Shown here piece after piece: positions 1-9,065 of a stretch of DNA of 64,000 bases. A program made the translations under genes and the position numbers. The notes beneath the pieces are model-generated. The model saw nothing but the letters and a program-made list of their open reading frames with translations. It was not told where the DNA came from and did not search any database. The stretch's first letter is position 1; every line of letters begins with the position of its first letter. The DNA comes from Microbulbifer sp. SAOS-129_SWC (GTDB lineage: Bacteria; Pseudomonadota; Gammaproteobacteria; Pseudomonadales; Cellvibrionaceae), in contig NZ_CP155567.1 in NCBI RefSeq assembly GCF_039696035.1, positions 124,001 through 188,000 of the forward strand, in the 5' to 3' direction.

Positions 1-243
1 CATCGCTGTCAGGATGGAGCCCATACCGGCATGGGACACGATTAAATCGCACTGGTTAATAAGCTCGGCGTAGCGATCCGGCTCAAGAAATTTGCTGAAC
101 GCCATGTTGCGTGGCGCATAGGTGGCATCGCCTATCTGGGCATAGATCTGTATTTCCCTAGTGCTTGCCGCCCACTGGTCGATCGCTTGGACCAGGCGGT
201 TGAACGGTTCCTGCGTACCGATCGTGACAAAGATAGCGTTCAC
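1..243 (-). CDS. PssE/Alg13-like glycosyltransferase C-subunit (partial)
   Basis: The visible 81 codons read MNAIFVTIGTQEPFNRLVQ at the N-terminus and SHAGMGSI near the window edge. The first is the nucleotide-sugar-binding opening of Alg13/PssE proteins (GT28 C-terminal fold) and the second the HAGxGS donor-site loop. In this family PssE supplies the UDP-sugar-binding half of a two-subunit transferase that adds a sugar (often glucuronic acid) to a lipid-linked EPS intermediate on the cytoplasmic membrane face. I chose the GTG at 243-241: its GTGA overlaps the stop of the upstream PssD-like gene, the usual coupled arrangement. The gene runs off the left edge, so about half is missing. Donor and acceptor sugars cannot be told from sequence. 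Confidence 0.85.
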   Translation of the reverse strand, partial: MNAIFVTIGTQEPFNRLVQAIDQWAASTREIQIYAQIGDATYAPRNMAFSKFLEPDRYAELINQCDLIVSHAGMGSILTAM

Positions 244-689
244 AGGATGGCTCCACGGTAAAGGACATGGCCGTCTCTGCTGAGGCCGGGCCACTGGGAC
301 AGGGTGGTGGTGGCGATATGGCGCGCCAGCTTCCCGCTCATTGACAGGTGCTCGACATTGGCGATGCTGTCGATCCAGAGGGTACGGGCACCGAAGAGTC
401 TCCCGGCCAGAATACAGGCCAGCCCGGGCAGAGCCCCGGTGGAAACCACGACGTCGGGTCGCTCCCTGGCGACAACCCACACCGCGGTGATGAGAAGCCA
501 GAGAATCCTGAAGGGGGTTTTCCTGCTCGCTTCCGGCAGGCAGTAATAATGTGCTATGCCGTAATGCGCTTCGAAGTTGTCGCCGGTAGACGCGAAAACT
601 GTTGTACGCGCCTCGAAGGCGTCGATCAAGGCGAGCAATTGTTTCCAATGACCGCCCATAGAGGCTACTGCCAGTACCTTACTTTCCAT
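240..689 (-). CDS. PssD/Alg14-like glycosyltransferase membrane subunit
   Basis: 149 residues. The N-terminus holds the Alg14/PssD signature SMGGHWKQLLAL (about residues 10-21), followed by a hydrophobic stretch near residues 60-75 that fits the membrane-anchoring part of the fold. Alg14-type proteins tether the catalytic Alg13-type subunit to the membrane and bind the acceptor lipid. The stop overlaps the GTG of the following PssE-like gene by 4 bp, so the two are almost certainly translated together as one enzyme. Lies at the left end of an exopolysaccharide locus and is transcribed away from the flippase. Usual family length is about 150 residues, so it looks intact. Confidence 0.85.
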   Translation of the reverse strand: MESKVLAVASMGGHWKQLLALIDAFEARTTVFASTGDNFEAHYGIAHYYCLPEASRKTPFRILWLLITAVWVVARERPDVVVSTGALPGLACILAGRLFGARTLWIDSIANVEHLSMSGKLARHIATTTLSQWPGLSRDGHVLYRGAIL

Positions 690-1189
690 CTCTTTACCAC
701 TACATCCCTATACCGCTACTTCTATCCTTGAAGCCACAGCGAGGCTCCGCGCTCGTCAGTTGCCGCGGGAGGACATACGTCGTATTTACCGACAACGCAC
801 AGGTCCCCTTGTCCCGTACTGAATGCAAGCCAACGCATCGGGAAAGTTGGCATCTATACAGTGCGGTACTGACATCGAGCAGGAAAACTATAGCTAAGCT
901 GTGTGAGTGCGAAGCCAATAATGGCAGGCAGTTACCCCCTCGTTACGGTGTCGTAAGAACAAGGCGGAATAATTATCAAGACAGGGTTAACACTGAACAC
1001 TGGCATGGAAATAATCAGCTGGGGTGCGTCGATACGGCGCCAATCGATGTATAGAGAGATAAGACACGTAAGCATTGAATCACGGAGTGAGCCGGAATCA
1101 ATCGCGCCCGTCCGGCCCGGCAGAAAGGCAACGGCCGCGCTATGCAGGCCATCTGCACTGACTGAAAACGCGCAAGCAGGAGGGAACAG
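690..1189. other. divergent intergenic region, no gene seen
   Basis: 500 bp between the PssD-like gene (minus) and the flippase (plus). Short open frames on both strands have no recognisable domain or good ribosome site. It presumably holds the two divergent promoters, but I could not pick a convincing -35/-10 pair. Confidence 0.5.
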
Positions 1190-2671
1190 GTGTCTACCCG
1201 GCTGCGTATGGTAAAAGGCGCCTCGGTTCTCGTGTTCAGCCAGGCAATCGTGGCGGTTGCCACCTTCCTGCGCAATGTGACCATCGCGCGTTTTGTCGAT
1301 GCAGAGAATTACGGCATAGCCACAACCTTTGCTCTTACCATATCGCTGGTCGAAATGACCAGTAATCTCGCGCTTGATCGCGTGCTGGTGCAGGATCGTG
1401 AGGGCGAAAGTGATGCCATGCTCGCTTCTGCGCATCTGTTGCAGTTTATCAAGGCACTGCTGATCGCCGCGTTGCTTTACGTGACCGCGGCACCCATCGC
1501 GACATTATTCAACCTGCCACATTTGATCTGGGCCTTCCAGTTGACCGCACTGGTTCCACTGCTGCATGGACTCATCAATTACGATTATGTGGCCCGGCAG
1601 AGAAACCTGGAGTTTCTGCCCACGGCGCTATTCGATGCGCTGCCGCAGTTGCTGACGCTGCTGGTCGCCTTCGCGGTCGTACATGTCTTTGCCGATTACC
1701 GCGTGATGTTGGCGGTGATCCTGCTCCAGGCAGCACTGCATGTCGTTATTTCGCATATCGTGGCGCGGCGACCGTATCGATGGCATTTCGACCGGATCCT
1801 GGCGCAGCGCAAGCTCAGTTTTGGTTGGCCGATCCTGGTCAACGGCCTGTTGATGTTCGGGATTTTCCAGGGTGATCGCCTGATTATCGGCAGTCATTAT
1901 GATATGGCGACGCTCGGCTGGTACAGCGTGGCTTTCTCCCTGTGCCTGGTGCCATCGATCATCTTCGCGCAACTCAGTGGCTATCTGCTGATGCCGATTC
2001 TGTCCCGGGTGCGCGACGCTGGGCACAGCGGAAACGTGTATTACAACGTCACCCTGATTGCGTGTTTCTCCTTTGCGATGTTCATGGTCAGCTTCTTTGC
2101 CGTGGCCGGTGCCGCACTGATCAGCGTGAGCTTCGGCGAGCATTATCTGGCGGCGGGCAGCGTCATTATCTGGCTCGGCATCATGCAGGCCCTGCGCGTG
2201 GTGCGCATCGCCCCCACACTGATTGCCAACAGTCAGGCCAGAACACGCAACGGCATGTATTCGAACCTGGTGCGCAGCATCGCGCTGTTGTTGGCACTCG
2301 CATTTGCCTGGCACGAGATGCCGGTGATGTGGATCGCCGTTAGCGGGATCGCCGGAGAAATAATCGCGTTGGGCATGTCGGTAGCGCTGCTTGAACTCGG
2401 CGCTGCGCAGGCAGCGTTTATGCGCAAGTTCGCGTACCTGGGGTTCTTCCTGGCATTGTTCACCGCAGGTGTTATCGAGCTCGGGCGCCATATCACGCCG
2501 AGCCAGAATCTGCTGGACAATCTGCTGTTGGTTGCCGGTGGTGCGTTGTTGGCATTTTCACTGGCGGTGTTGCTGGCACTGCTGAACCGCGAGGCGCGCG
2601 CTGAAGTGAGGCAGCTTATCCACGGTGCCTTGGGGCGCAGCGGCGCGGCGGAAAACGCCGGCGGCTCCTGA
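1190..2671 (+). CDS. Wzx-type oligosaccharide flippase
   Basis: 493 residues, almost entirely hydrophobic helices (roughly 12-14), with the N-terminal pattern of polysaccharide-biosynthesis flippases (GASVLVFSQAIVAVATF, then RNVTIARFVDAENYGIA). Such MOP-superfamily proteins move undecaprenyl-linked repeat units across the inner membrane. Start is GTG at 1190, with an AGGAGG-like site about 8 nt upstream (1178-1184). The next gene begins 62 bp downstream on the same strand. No Wzy polymerase is visible in the window, so polymerisation is presumably encoded to the left. Length and topology are normal for RfbX/Wzx. Confidence 0.88.
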   Translation: MSTRLRMVKGASVLVFSQAIVAVATFLRNVTIARFVDAENYGIATTFALTISLVEMTSNLALDRVLVQDREGESDAMLASAHLLQFIKALLIAALLYVTAAPIATLFNLPHLIWAFQLTALVPLLHGLINYDYVARQRNLEFLPTALFDALPQLLTLLVAFAVVHVFADYRVMLAVILLQAALHVVISHIVARRPYRWHFDRILAQRKLSFGWPILVNGLLMFGIFQGDRLIIGSHYDMATLGWYSVAFSLCLVPSIIFAQLSGYLLMPILSRVRDAGHSGNVYYNVTLIACFSFAMFMVSFFAVAGAALISVSFGEHYLAAGSVIIWLGIMQALRVVRIAPTLIANSQARTRNGMYSNLVRSIALLLALAFAWHEMPVMWIAVSGIAGEIIALGMSVALLELGAAQAAFMRKFAYLGFFLALFTAGVIELGRHITPSQNLLDNLLLVAGGALLAFSLAVLLALLNREARAEVRQLIHGALGRSGAAENAGGS

Positions 2672-2733
2672 GCTCTCCAGTTAACCCTTCATTTAGTGCT
2701 GTATTTATCTCTGCGGATATATCGAGGAACACG

Positions 2734-4227
2734 ATGAATTTTCCCAAACAATATATTCTCGCCGATCGGCCGTTCACCGAGTTACCCGGTTGGCACTGCT
2801 CGCAAGTGCGGCAGCGGTGGCTCTCCACGGCCCCGGAACTGCCGCTGGTCCAGATTGAAAACGCTGCGGGTGAACCGTATGGCCTGCTGGCCGGCTGGGT
2901 GATATTCCGCGGCCAGCTGCTGCAGCATGGCGACACGCTGCAGCTCACCCCGGCAGATCACGGGCTACCGCTGGAATTCGACGAGCTCGGCGGCCGCTTC
3001 CTGCTCCTCTTGCACTGTGGCGACGACGTCGGGGTGCTGACGGATGCAGGAGGCCTGCTGTCACCGGTCTACAACACCGAACAGAAAATCCTCGCTTCCA
3101 CACCGGCGATTCTCAAGCGGGTAGCACCACAGCAATGGGATGAAAGCCGCCGTGACGCACTGACCGGTGGCAAGCGTGAAATCTGGTATCCGGCCGGCGC
3201 CACCCCCTATGTGGGCCTACGCAGGCTGATGCCGAACCATATCCTGCTGCTGGCCAACTGGCGCGCGCAGCGTGTCTTTCCGCTGGCCGCCGGGCCTGGT
3301 CGTCAAGGGGATACGAACGCTGATCCCGCCGCGCTGGTAGCGCGCATGGCGGATCGGGTGAAGTTGGATGTTGGAGCACTGCTCGACGCTGGCCATACCA
3401 ACTTGCACCTCACTGGCGGTTACGACTCGCGCATGGTACTGGCAAGTTGCCGGGAGCGGCTGGCGCAATGCCACTTCCAGACCATCTCGGCGAACAATGC
3501 CGATAATCGGCTCGATCGCCACCTGGCCGGCCAACTTGCGCGGCAGTTCAATTTATCGCACCGCCTGATCGACTTCGAGCATGCGGAACAACGGGAGAAA
3601 GACGCCTGGCTGCAACGCACCGGACGCTGCGTTGAAGATCATGTACTTGAGTTGTGCCGCACGGTACGCGTGCACGATTGTGGCTCGCACGAAATATGCG
3701 GCGTGGGCGGCGAAGCGATCCGCAGCTGTCTCTGGTTTCGCGGTGATGGCGCGCGCGATCGGATTTCTGCCGCCGAGTTGCTGGGGCGCGACGGCATCCC
3801 GGCCAATGACTTCTCCGTCGGCATCACTGAACAGTGGCTGGAGACGCTGCCTGCGGGCATGAGCGTGGGGAATATCATCGACCTGTCGTTTATCGAATTC
3901 CGTCTGGCGGGCTGGGCCGGGCCCAGTGTCTACGGTCATCAGGTCGCGCACCCGACCATGAGCCCCTTCAACAGCGGTGAATGCTACAAGGCGGCACTGG
4001 CACTGCCCGAAAGCTACCGGGAAGAGAATTGCATCGCCAAGGACTTTATCAGTTATCTATGGCCGGAGTTGCTGGCGTTGCCCATCAACCGCGCATCTGG
4101 CGTGATGAAACTCGCTTTCCTGAAGCGGGAGCTCAAATACCTGGTACCGTTGGAGTGGCGTGAAAAGCTGTTCGCGGTTCTTCGCGCTAAGACCGGCTTG
4201 CGATACAACACTACCTATTCCCGCTGA
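2734..4227 (+). CDS. asparagine-synthase-like ATP-PPase-domain protein of the EPS locus
   Basis: 497 residues. The middle carries LTGGYDSRMVLA (about residues 224-235), a variant of the SGGxDS pyrophosphate-binding loop of asparagine synthases, where ATP activates a carboxylate for amide formation. The N-terminal third resembles the fold preceding the synthase domain, but the protein does not begin with Met-Cys, so the catalytic cysteine of Ntn glutaminase domains is absent at the usual place and use of glutamine as nitrogen donor is unlikely. Such proteins recur in capsule/EPS clusters without a settled role; amidation of a uronic acid or a non-catalytic role are both possible. Start ATG follows AGGAAC. 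Same strand as the flippase, 62 bp downstream. Confidence 0.65.
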   Translation: MNFPKQYILADRPFTELPGWHCSQVRQRWLSTAPELPLVQIENAAGEPYGLLAGWVIFRGQLLQHGDTLQLTPADHGLPLEFDELGGRFLLLLHCGDDVGVLTDAGGLLSPVYNTEQKILASTPAILKRVAPQQWDESRRDALTGGKREIWYPAGATPYVGLRRLMPNHILLLANWRAQRVFPLAAGPGRQGDTNADPAALVARMADRVKLDVGALLDAGHTNLHLTGGYDSRMVLASCRERLAQCHFQTISANNADNRLDRHLAGQLARQFNLSHRLIDFEHAEQREKDAWLQRTGRCVEDHVLELCRTVRVHDCGSHEICGVGGEAIRSCLWFRGDGARDRISAAELLGRDGIPANDFSVGITEQWLETLPAGMSVGNIIDLSFIEFRLAGWAGPSVYGHQVAHPTMSPFNSGECYKAALALPESYREENCIAKDFISYLWPELLALPINRASGVMKLAFLKRELKYLVPLEWREKLFAVLRAKTGLRYNTTYSR

Positions 4228-4365
4228 TGGCACGGGTGCCAATTACCAGGCGATGACACACCTTCAGCCGCGCCGGAACATCCTGCTCCGGCCCGCATAA
4301 TCCCGCTGGGCGCTGACACCGTCTGCGGCCGCTGCGTCAGGTAACGGCCGCTGCGCACCTCACTT

Positions 4366-5868
4366 TCAGCGAGCGCCGTTGCTAGGCTTATCCAGCTGTG
4401 AGGTGGCGCCCGTCATTGGCGCGGTCCTCTGCACGGGGCCGACACTCGGATAAGTGACGTCTTTCAGCGGCACGGGTTCGCGAACAAAGCCCTGCTTGTC
4501 GATACCATCGATAAAGTATGCCGGCAGGTTGCTGCGGTCCACGGTGACTTTGCGCAGGAATTGATCCGTCAGGGAAATATCCAGAACGGTGCGTTGCGGG
4601 AAGGCCAGCGAGCGCACATTACGGAAAATGGTACCGTCTTCGAGAACCTGTGGCTGGTTCCCACAGCCCATGTAACTGCCGGTGATGACTTCAGACGAAG
4701 CACTCGGCGCGCGCGCTTTCCAATTCCGGTCTATCGCCAGGGACCAGAAGACGTTACCCCGCTCGGTGGTCTTCTCTGGCATCAGTACCGCCCCGGCAAA
4801 AATGTTGTTGTACAGGAACAGGCCGGAACCATCGTATCCCTTTGCAATATCATGCACATTGAGCGCAATGTTGTAACGGTAACGTGCATCCTTGGTGTGG
4901 CCGTTGCAGGCACCGGGGCGGATCTTGGAAAACAACAGATTGTTGCGCAGCACAATATTGTCGCCCAGCTTGTAAATCCGGAAGGCGTTGTTGTTCGGGG
5001 AGTTGTACAGCACATTACTCTCAAACAGGATGTTGTTGTAGGCCGGTACTTCGTCGTACATCATCACCCCGGACGAACTGCCGAAGCCGTGCATGAAATT
5101 ACCGCGGACCACCAGGTCACTGCTGGAAATGGCAATGATGCTCGCGTGGGGCTTGTTCACCGCGAGGGGATCCTCCGGATAGGGCGTATAGTCTTCTCCG
5201 GTCATGTGGTTGTATTCGATCAATCCGTTTTTACTGCTGTAGGTATAAGTAACGCCGGAGCCGCCTTTCACCTTGATGAAATTGTGCCGCACGGTGGCAT
5301 TGTCGGAGTGGCGGATCATCACGCCCACGTGCACTTCATAGACCCTGTTATCGCGGAAAAGAACATCGCTGGAGCGGTGAATGTCGATACCGACTACGCC
5401 GGAATGGGGCCCACGGGACCAGCGATCCCCGTGGAGTACGGATCCGAGTACCTGTACGTGGCGGGCGTACTTTAATCGCACCAGCTTGCGGTGCACTTCC
5501 CGGTAGATTTCGAAGCCCTCGAAAATGAGATAGGCATCATCCGGCTGTTCGTAGGCGACTTCGATGCCGAAGATCCGCGGCCGGTTGTGTGGCGCCGCCT
5601 TGAAATGCAGGTAGCCGCGTGGATGCGGGCTTTCGGTCTCGGAAAAAAACGGATAGTCGCCATCATAGACATAGACGGTTGCCGGACCTTTGAGCGCGCG
5701 TCGCGCCTGCTGCAGGCTGGCCCAGGGGGCCTTTGCGGAGCCGTCGTTGCCGTCGCTACCGGTTTTTGCATTGACGTAATAGACCGGCCCGGTGTCACCC
5801 GCCCGCACCGGCGTGGCAAAACACAGGCTGATGAATATGACGATGGTCAGGGTGTGGATGCTTTTCAT
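4366..5868 (-). CDS. secreted right-handed parallel beta-helix protein
   Basis: 500 residues with a clear signal peptide (MKSIHTLTIVIFISLCFATPVRA, cleavage near residue 23). Next comes a DUF1565-like opening (YYVNAKTGSDGNDGS) and repeated NxxL/FxxN coils (for example FRDNRVYEVHVGVMIRHSDN, ILFESNVLYNSPNN) typical of pectate-lyase-like beta-helices. Such proteins in EPS loci are often lyases, epimerases or hydrolases acting on the nascent polymer in the periplasm; the catalytic class cannot be assigned here. Its ATG lies inside the stop of the upstream phosphopantetheinyl transferase (4-bp overlap), so expression is coupled. No obvious truncation. Confidence 0.8.
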   Translation of the reverse strand: MKSIHTLTIVIFISLCFATPVRAGDTGPVYYVNAKTGSDGNDGSAKAPWASLQQARRALKGPATVYVYDGDYPFFSETESPHPRGYLHFKAAPHNRPRIFGIEVAYEQPDDAYLIFEGFEIYREVHRKLVRLKYARHVQVLGSVLHGDRWSRGPHSGVVGIDIHRSSDVLFRDNRVYEVHVGVMIRHSDNATVRHNFIKVKGGSGVTYTYSSKNGLIEYNHMTGEDYTPYPEDPLAVNKPHASIIAISSSDLVVRGNFMHGFGSSSGVMMYDEVPAYNNILFESNVLYNSPNNNAFRIYKLGDNIVLRNNLLFSKIRPGACNGHTKDARYRYNIALNVHDIAKGYDGSGLFLYNNIFAGAVLMPEKTTERGNVFWSLAIDRNWKARAPSASSEVITGSYMGCGNQPQVLEDGTIFRNVRSLAFPQRTVLDISLTDQFLRKVTVDRSNLPAYFIDGIDKQGFVREPVPLKDVTYPSVGPVQRTAPMTGATSQLDKPSNGAR

Positions 5869-6605
5869 GTCGCTTTGTCAGTTTGTAGGCTGTGAGCTTG
5901 AGAAAATGCTCCTCGGGGAGCACTGGCGATATGGCAGCTAAAGCTGCTACCAAACAGGGACAGGTGGTCCAGCCTGACCCGGCCATCCCCCGGCCTGATG
6001 TAGCGCTGTGGGCGCCCGCGGTCAAAACCGATCTCTATCTGTCGTGGGTGGAGCGACATCCCTTCACCGGTCAACTTCATGAACGCCTCTTTGGCTGTCC
6101 ACAGCTGAAAAAACAGTGCCGTCGCTGCGCTGCCCTGGCACAACTGTAGCTGGTGCCGTTCCGCCGGGGTAAACACCAGTTGCATCACCTCTTCGACACA
6201 TCTGCGCGGATCATTGAACTCCACGTCTATGCCGACTTCCGCGCGGCGCGATATTGCGCAGACGGCGACGCCGTTGGAATGCGACACATTGAAGGAAATG
6301 TTTTCACCGCGAAGAAAAGGTTTGCCGTTTTCTCCGTAGCTGAAGCGGATTGCGCCAGGGTGTTTCGCCTGAAAGGCACCGAGTAATTTACGCAGATAAC
6401 CCCGGCAGCGAACATAGTGCTCGCTATCGCTGATGAAGTGGTATCTGCGCGCGCGGTGTCGCTCGTCCCGCGACAGGTAGTCCAGTGCCTCGTCGACAGA
6501 AATATCCTGGTCGCTGTCCAGCCGGCAGCCGAATACGTCAATATCCGTATCCGCCAGGTGGATCAGGGGCGTCTCTGCCGCGCGCTGGGAATACCGGGGA
6601 AACAT
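5865..6605 (-). CDS. 4'-phosphopantetheinyl transferase (Sfp/HetI type)
   Basis: 246 residues from the ATG at 6605. The two signature boxes are present: GIDVE (about residues 125-129, Mg-binding Asp and Glu) and WTAKEAFMK (about 169-177). The enzyme transfers the phosphopantetheine arm of CoA to a serine of carrier proteins. The frame is open upstream to an ATG at 6743, but that 46-residue extension is basic and unlike the family, so I prefer 6605; neither start has a strong ribosome site. It lies inside an EPS locus and overlaps the beta-helix gene by 4 bp, with no carrier protein or PKS/NRPS gene in the window. It may be the general PPTase of the cell or serve a carrier encoded elsewhere. 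Confidence 0.85.
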   Translation of the reverse strand: MFPRYSQRAAETPLIHLADTDIDVFGCRLDSDQDISVDEALDYLSRDERHRARRYHFISDSEHYVRCRGYLRKLLGAFQAKHPGAIRFSYGENGKPFLRGENISFNVSHSNGVAVCAISRRAEVGIDVEFNDPRRCVEEVMQLVFTPAERHQLQLCQGSAATALFFQLWTAKEAFMKLTGEGMSLHPRQIEIGFDRGRPQRYIRPGDGRVRLDHLSLFGSSFSCHIASAPRGAFSQAHSLQTDKAT

Positions 6606-6963
6606 CAGGGTGAGTCTGTACCTTCGCAAACCACGCGTGTCTGTCGCTGAGGATATGTCAGTCTGCAGTGGGCGGTATGGTATTTGCCGCCAGTTTTCCC
6701 GGTGGCGGCCGGTGGTCCCCAACCACTTCAGCGGCCGATCCATACGTCGATGCAGGCGGCGTGACCCTGCAAAAGGGTGTCACTTTGGCACCGTTGCCAT
6801 TGGCAATTGGAAGCACAATCCTCTTCTCGCAGATTCACAAATTCGCCTGACAAAAATAATTTGAACTTCCTCACACTTCTGCCAATCTTATGGTGAAAAT
6901 ATGTTCAACATGGTTGTTTAGTGGTCGCCTTTGAGCTGGTGTGTGGAGAAGTAGCCCAGGGAG

Positions 6964-8382
6964 TTGGGGACATTGCAACAGGGATGGATTCGCGCCTACC
7001 AGAGTGATTTGGCGGCGCTCTACCGGTTTATCGATGGATTGCTGATTGTTGCTTCGCTGGCCATCTGTGTCCGCGCATGGGGGCATCAGTTAACCAACGA
7101 CTGGATCTTGCTCGGTGTTATGGCAGCGGTCTCCTTCGTCTTTATGGCGGAACCTGTGGAGCTGTACCGATCGTGGCGTACCGACACCTACCGCAGTATG
7201 TTGACGGCGACAGCGGTCGCCTGGGTGTCGGTATGCCTGCTGATCCTTTTGGTGGGTTACTTCAGCAAGGTGGCGGAGGGCTACTCGCGGCTCGTTGTCG
7301 GCTCCTGGGTTTTCCTCACTCTTTTCTTCCTCGGCCTGTGGCGACTCATTCTGCGTCGGGCGCTGGTCTACCTGCGCACCCACGACCGCAACACGCGCTC
7401 CGCGGCAATCCTCGGCGTGAGCGAAACCGGTCTGCAGCTGGCGAGGGATCTGGAGCAAAACGCGCATCTCGGTATTCGCCTGCGGGGTTTCTACCGCCTC
7501 CCCGGTGACGAAAGCGATTGCCTGCCCGAGTCTGCCGCGGATACCGTGGGTGCGCCCGGCAGCCTGGAGCAGGCCGTGCAGGCCGCTCGCAACGGCGACC
7601 TGGACCTGGTTTACATCGCGCTTCCGATTAGCGAAGCCCAGCGCATCGGCGAGATCCTTGCCGCTTTCGCCGACACCACCGCTAACGTCTACCTGTTACC
7701 AGACATATTCGGCAGCAACCTCCTGCGCGCGCGCTGGCAGAAGATCGGTTCCAGTGGCGTATTGAGTATCTTCGACACGCCCATCGAGGGGATCAAGGGT
7801 TGGCTGAAGCGCCTGGAAGATGTGGTTCTGTCGTCGTTTGCCCTGGTGCTGCTGTCTCCATTTATGCTGCTTATCGCGTTCGGTATAAAACTCACGTCGC
7901 GCGGGCCAGTGATTTTTAAACAGCGCCGCTACGGGCTCTGCGGCAGTACCATTGATGTGTGGAAGTTCCGCACCATGACCACGCAGGACAATGGCGACAG
8001 GGTCGTGCAGGCGCAGCGCAACGATCCCCGGGTCACGCCATTTGGCCGTTTCCTGCGCCGCACGTCTCTCGACGAACTTCCCCAATTCTTTAACGTGCTG
8101 CGCGGCGATATGTCCATCGTCGGACCGCGACCCCATGCAATCGCGCACAATGAGCAGTACCGACGCATCGTCAGTGGCTATATGCTCCGCCACAAAGTGA
8201 AACCCGGCATTACCGGTTGGGCCCAGATAAACGGCTGGCGCGGTGAGACCGATACGCTGGAGAAGATGGTCAAGCGAGTGGAGCACGACCTCGACTACAT
8301 CCGCAACTGGTCGATCTTCCTCGACATCTACATTCTGGCTCTCACGGTATGCAGAGGCTTTGTAGGAAAAAATGCCTATTAA
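6964..8382 (+). CDS. undecaprenyl-phosphate sugar phosphotransferase (WcaJ-like)
   Basis: 472 residues with the architecture of polyisoprenyl-phosphate hexose-1-phosphate transferases. Four to five N-terminal helices are followed by a Rossmann-like CoA-binding-type domain (SAAILGVSETGLQLARDL, about 140-157), a further membrane re-entrant helix near 285-305, and the catalytic block with FKQRRYGL, WKFRTM, SLDELPQF and GDMSIVGPRPH. It starts repeat-unit assembly by moving hexose-1-phosphate from a UDP-sugar to undecaprenyl phosphate. The reading frame opens with TTG at 6964; a second TTG at 6973 is an alternative. A strong terminator follows the stop, separating it from the export genes downstream. 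The family commonly uses UDP-glucose or UDP-galactose; substrate not determinable. Confidence 0.9.
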   Translation: MGTLQQGWIRAYQSDLAALYRFIDGLLIVASLAICVRAWGHQLTNDWILLGVMAAVSFVFMAEPVELYRSWRTDTYRSMLTATAVAWVSVCLLILLVGYFSKVAEGYSRLVVGSWVFLTLFFLGLWRLILRRALVYLRTHDRNTRSAAILGVSETGLQLARDLEQNAHLGIRLRGFYRLPGDESDCLPESAADTVGAPGSLEQAVQAARNGDLDLVYIALPISEAQRIGEILAAFADTTANVYLLPDIFGSNLLRARWQKIGSSGVLSIFDTPIEGIKGWLKRLEDVVLSSFALVLLSPFMLLIAFGIKLTSRGPVIFKQRRYGLCGSTIDVWKFRTMTTQDNGDRVVQAQRNDPRVTPFGRFLRRTSLDELPQFFNVLRGDMSIVGPRPHAIAHNEQYRRIVSGYMLRHKVKPGITGWAQINGWRGETDTLEKMVKRVEHDLDYIRNWSIFLDIYILALTVCRGFVGKNAY

Positions 8383-8413
8383 GGCTGACGTCTATCGACA
8401 AATTTGCAGCGCT

Positions 8414-8448
8414 ACGGGGCCGGTGCCATGCACCGGCCCCGTTATTTT
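8414..8448 (+). terminator. Rho-independent terminator after the sugar-phosphate transferase
   Basis: Perfect 13-bp GC-rich stem (8414-8426 with 8430-8442), CAT loop, then TTATTTTAA. Sits 31 bp after the stop of the transferase gene in the direction of transcription. Confidence 0.9.
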
Positions 8449-8450
8449 AA

Positions 8451-9065
8451 GCAATGAAAATTCCTCCAAGCTACGGACGTTTATGTTGCGCTTGAGTCAT
8501 ACCTGTCAATCAGCGGGAAATGGCTTCAGAAAAAACACCGGGTGTAAATAAATTCACCAATTGCAACACCAAAAATTGGCAATCAATCCTAGACTTAGAT
8601 ATCCGAAATTAGCGGTTGTATGAACAGGAAGATATTGGGGTTTTTTAGGGTCCACGTGATGGTGAAGAAAAGCGAATCTATACCGGCGGAGGGAATGTCG
8701 TCTCGGCCCGTTCCCGCCACCGTGTCAGCGCCGCCCTGTGCGCAGACACGTGAACGTCCGTTGGCATGGAAAGCTGTGTCTTCGTTCCTCGGGGATCGCA
8801 TTGCTGACAATTGCGCCAATATCCCGGATGGCGCCGGTGGCCGGTCGCTGAATTTGTCTGGCCACAGGCGGACGTGGCGAGGCGGCGTATTAACCGCGAT
8901 CTGCCAGGATTTTTCGCACGGCAAGCGACTGGAGAATGCGCCGGTGTCGGACCCTCATTCAAACCCGCAGCCAGATTCCCGTAAGTGCAGTCAGGCCCCG
9001 TCCAGTTGCCAGCTGCGCGACGTCACTTCATCCAGAGTCACTTTAACCAAGAAAAGAGTTTAGCC
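8451..9065. other. long leader/promoter region of the export operon
   Basis: About 615 bp between the terminator and the OPX gene. Nothing coding is convincing. An inverted repeat CCAATT/AATTGG (8557-8562 and 8574-8579) lies in an AT-rich patch at 8540-8620 and could be a regulator site for the EPS export operon. The rest (8640-9040) is GC-rich without recognisable features. I recognise no riboswitch. Confidence 0.4.

Noticed and set aside
4272..4292. GCCGGA...TCCGGC hairpin between convergent genes
   Set aside because: Six-bp stem without T-run; too weak to call a terminator in GC-rich DNA.
6781..6810. Sigma-54-like TTGGCACCGTTGCC upstream of the sugar-phosphate transferase
   Set aside because: The -24 box looks right but no GC falls at the required 10-nt spacing.
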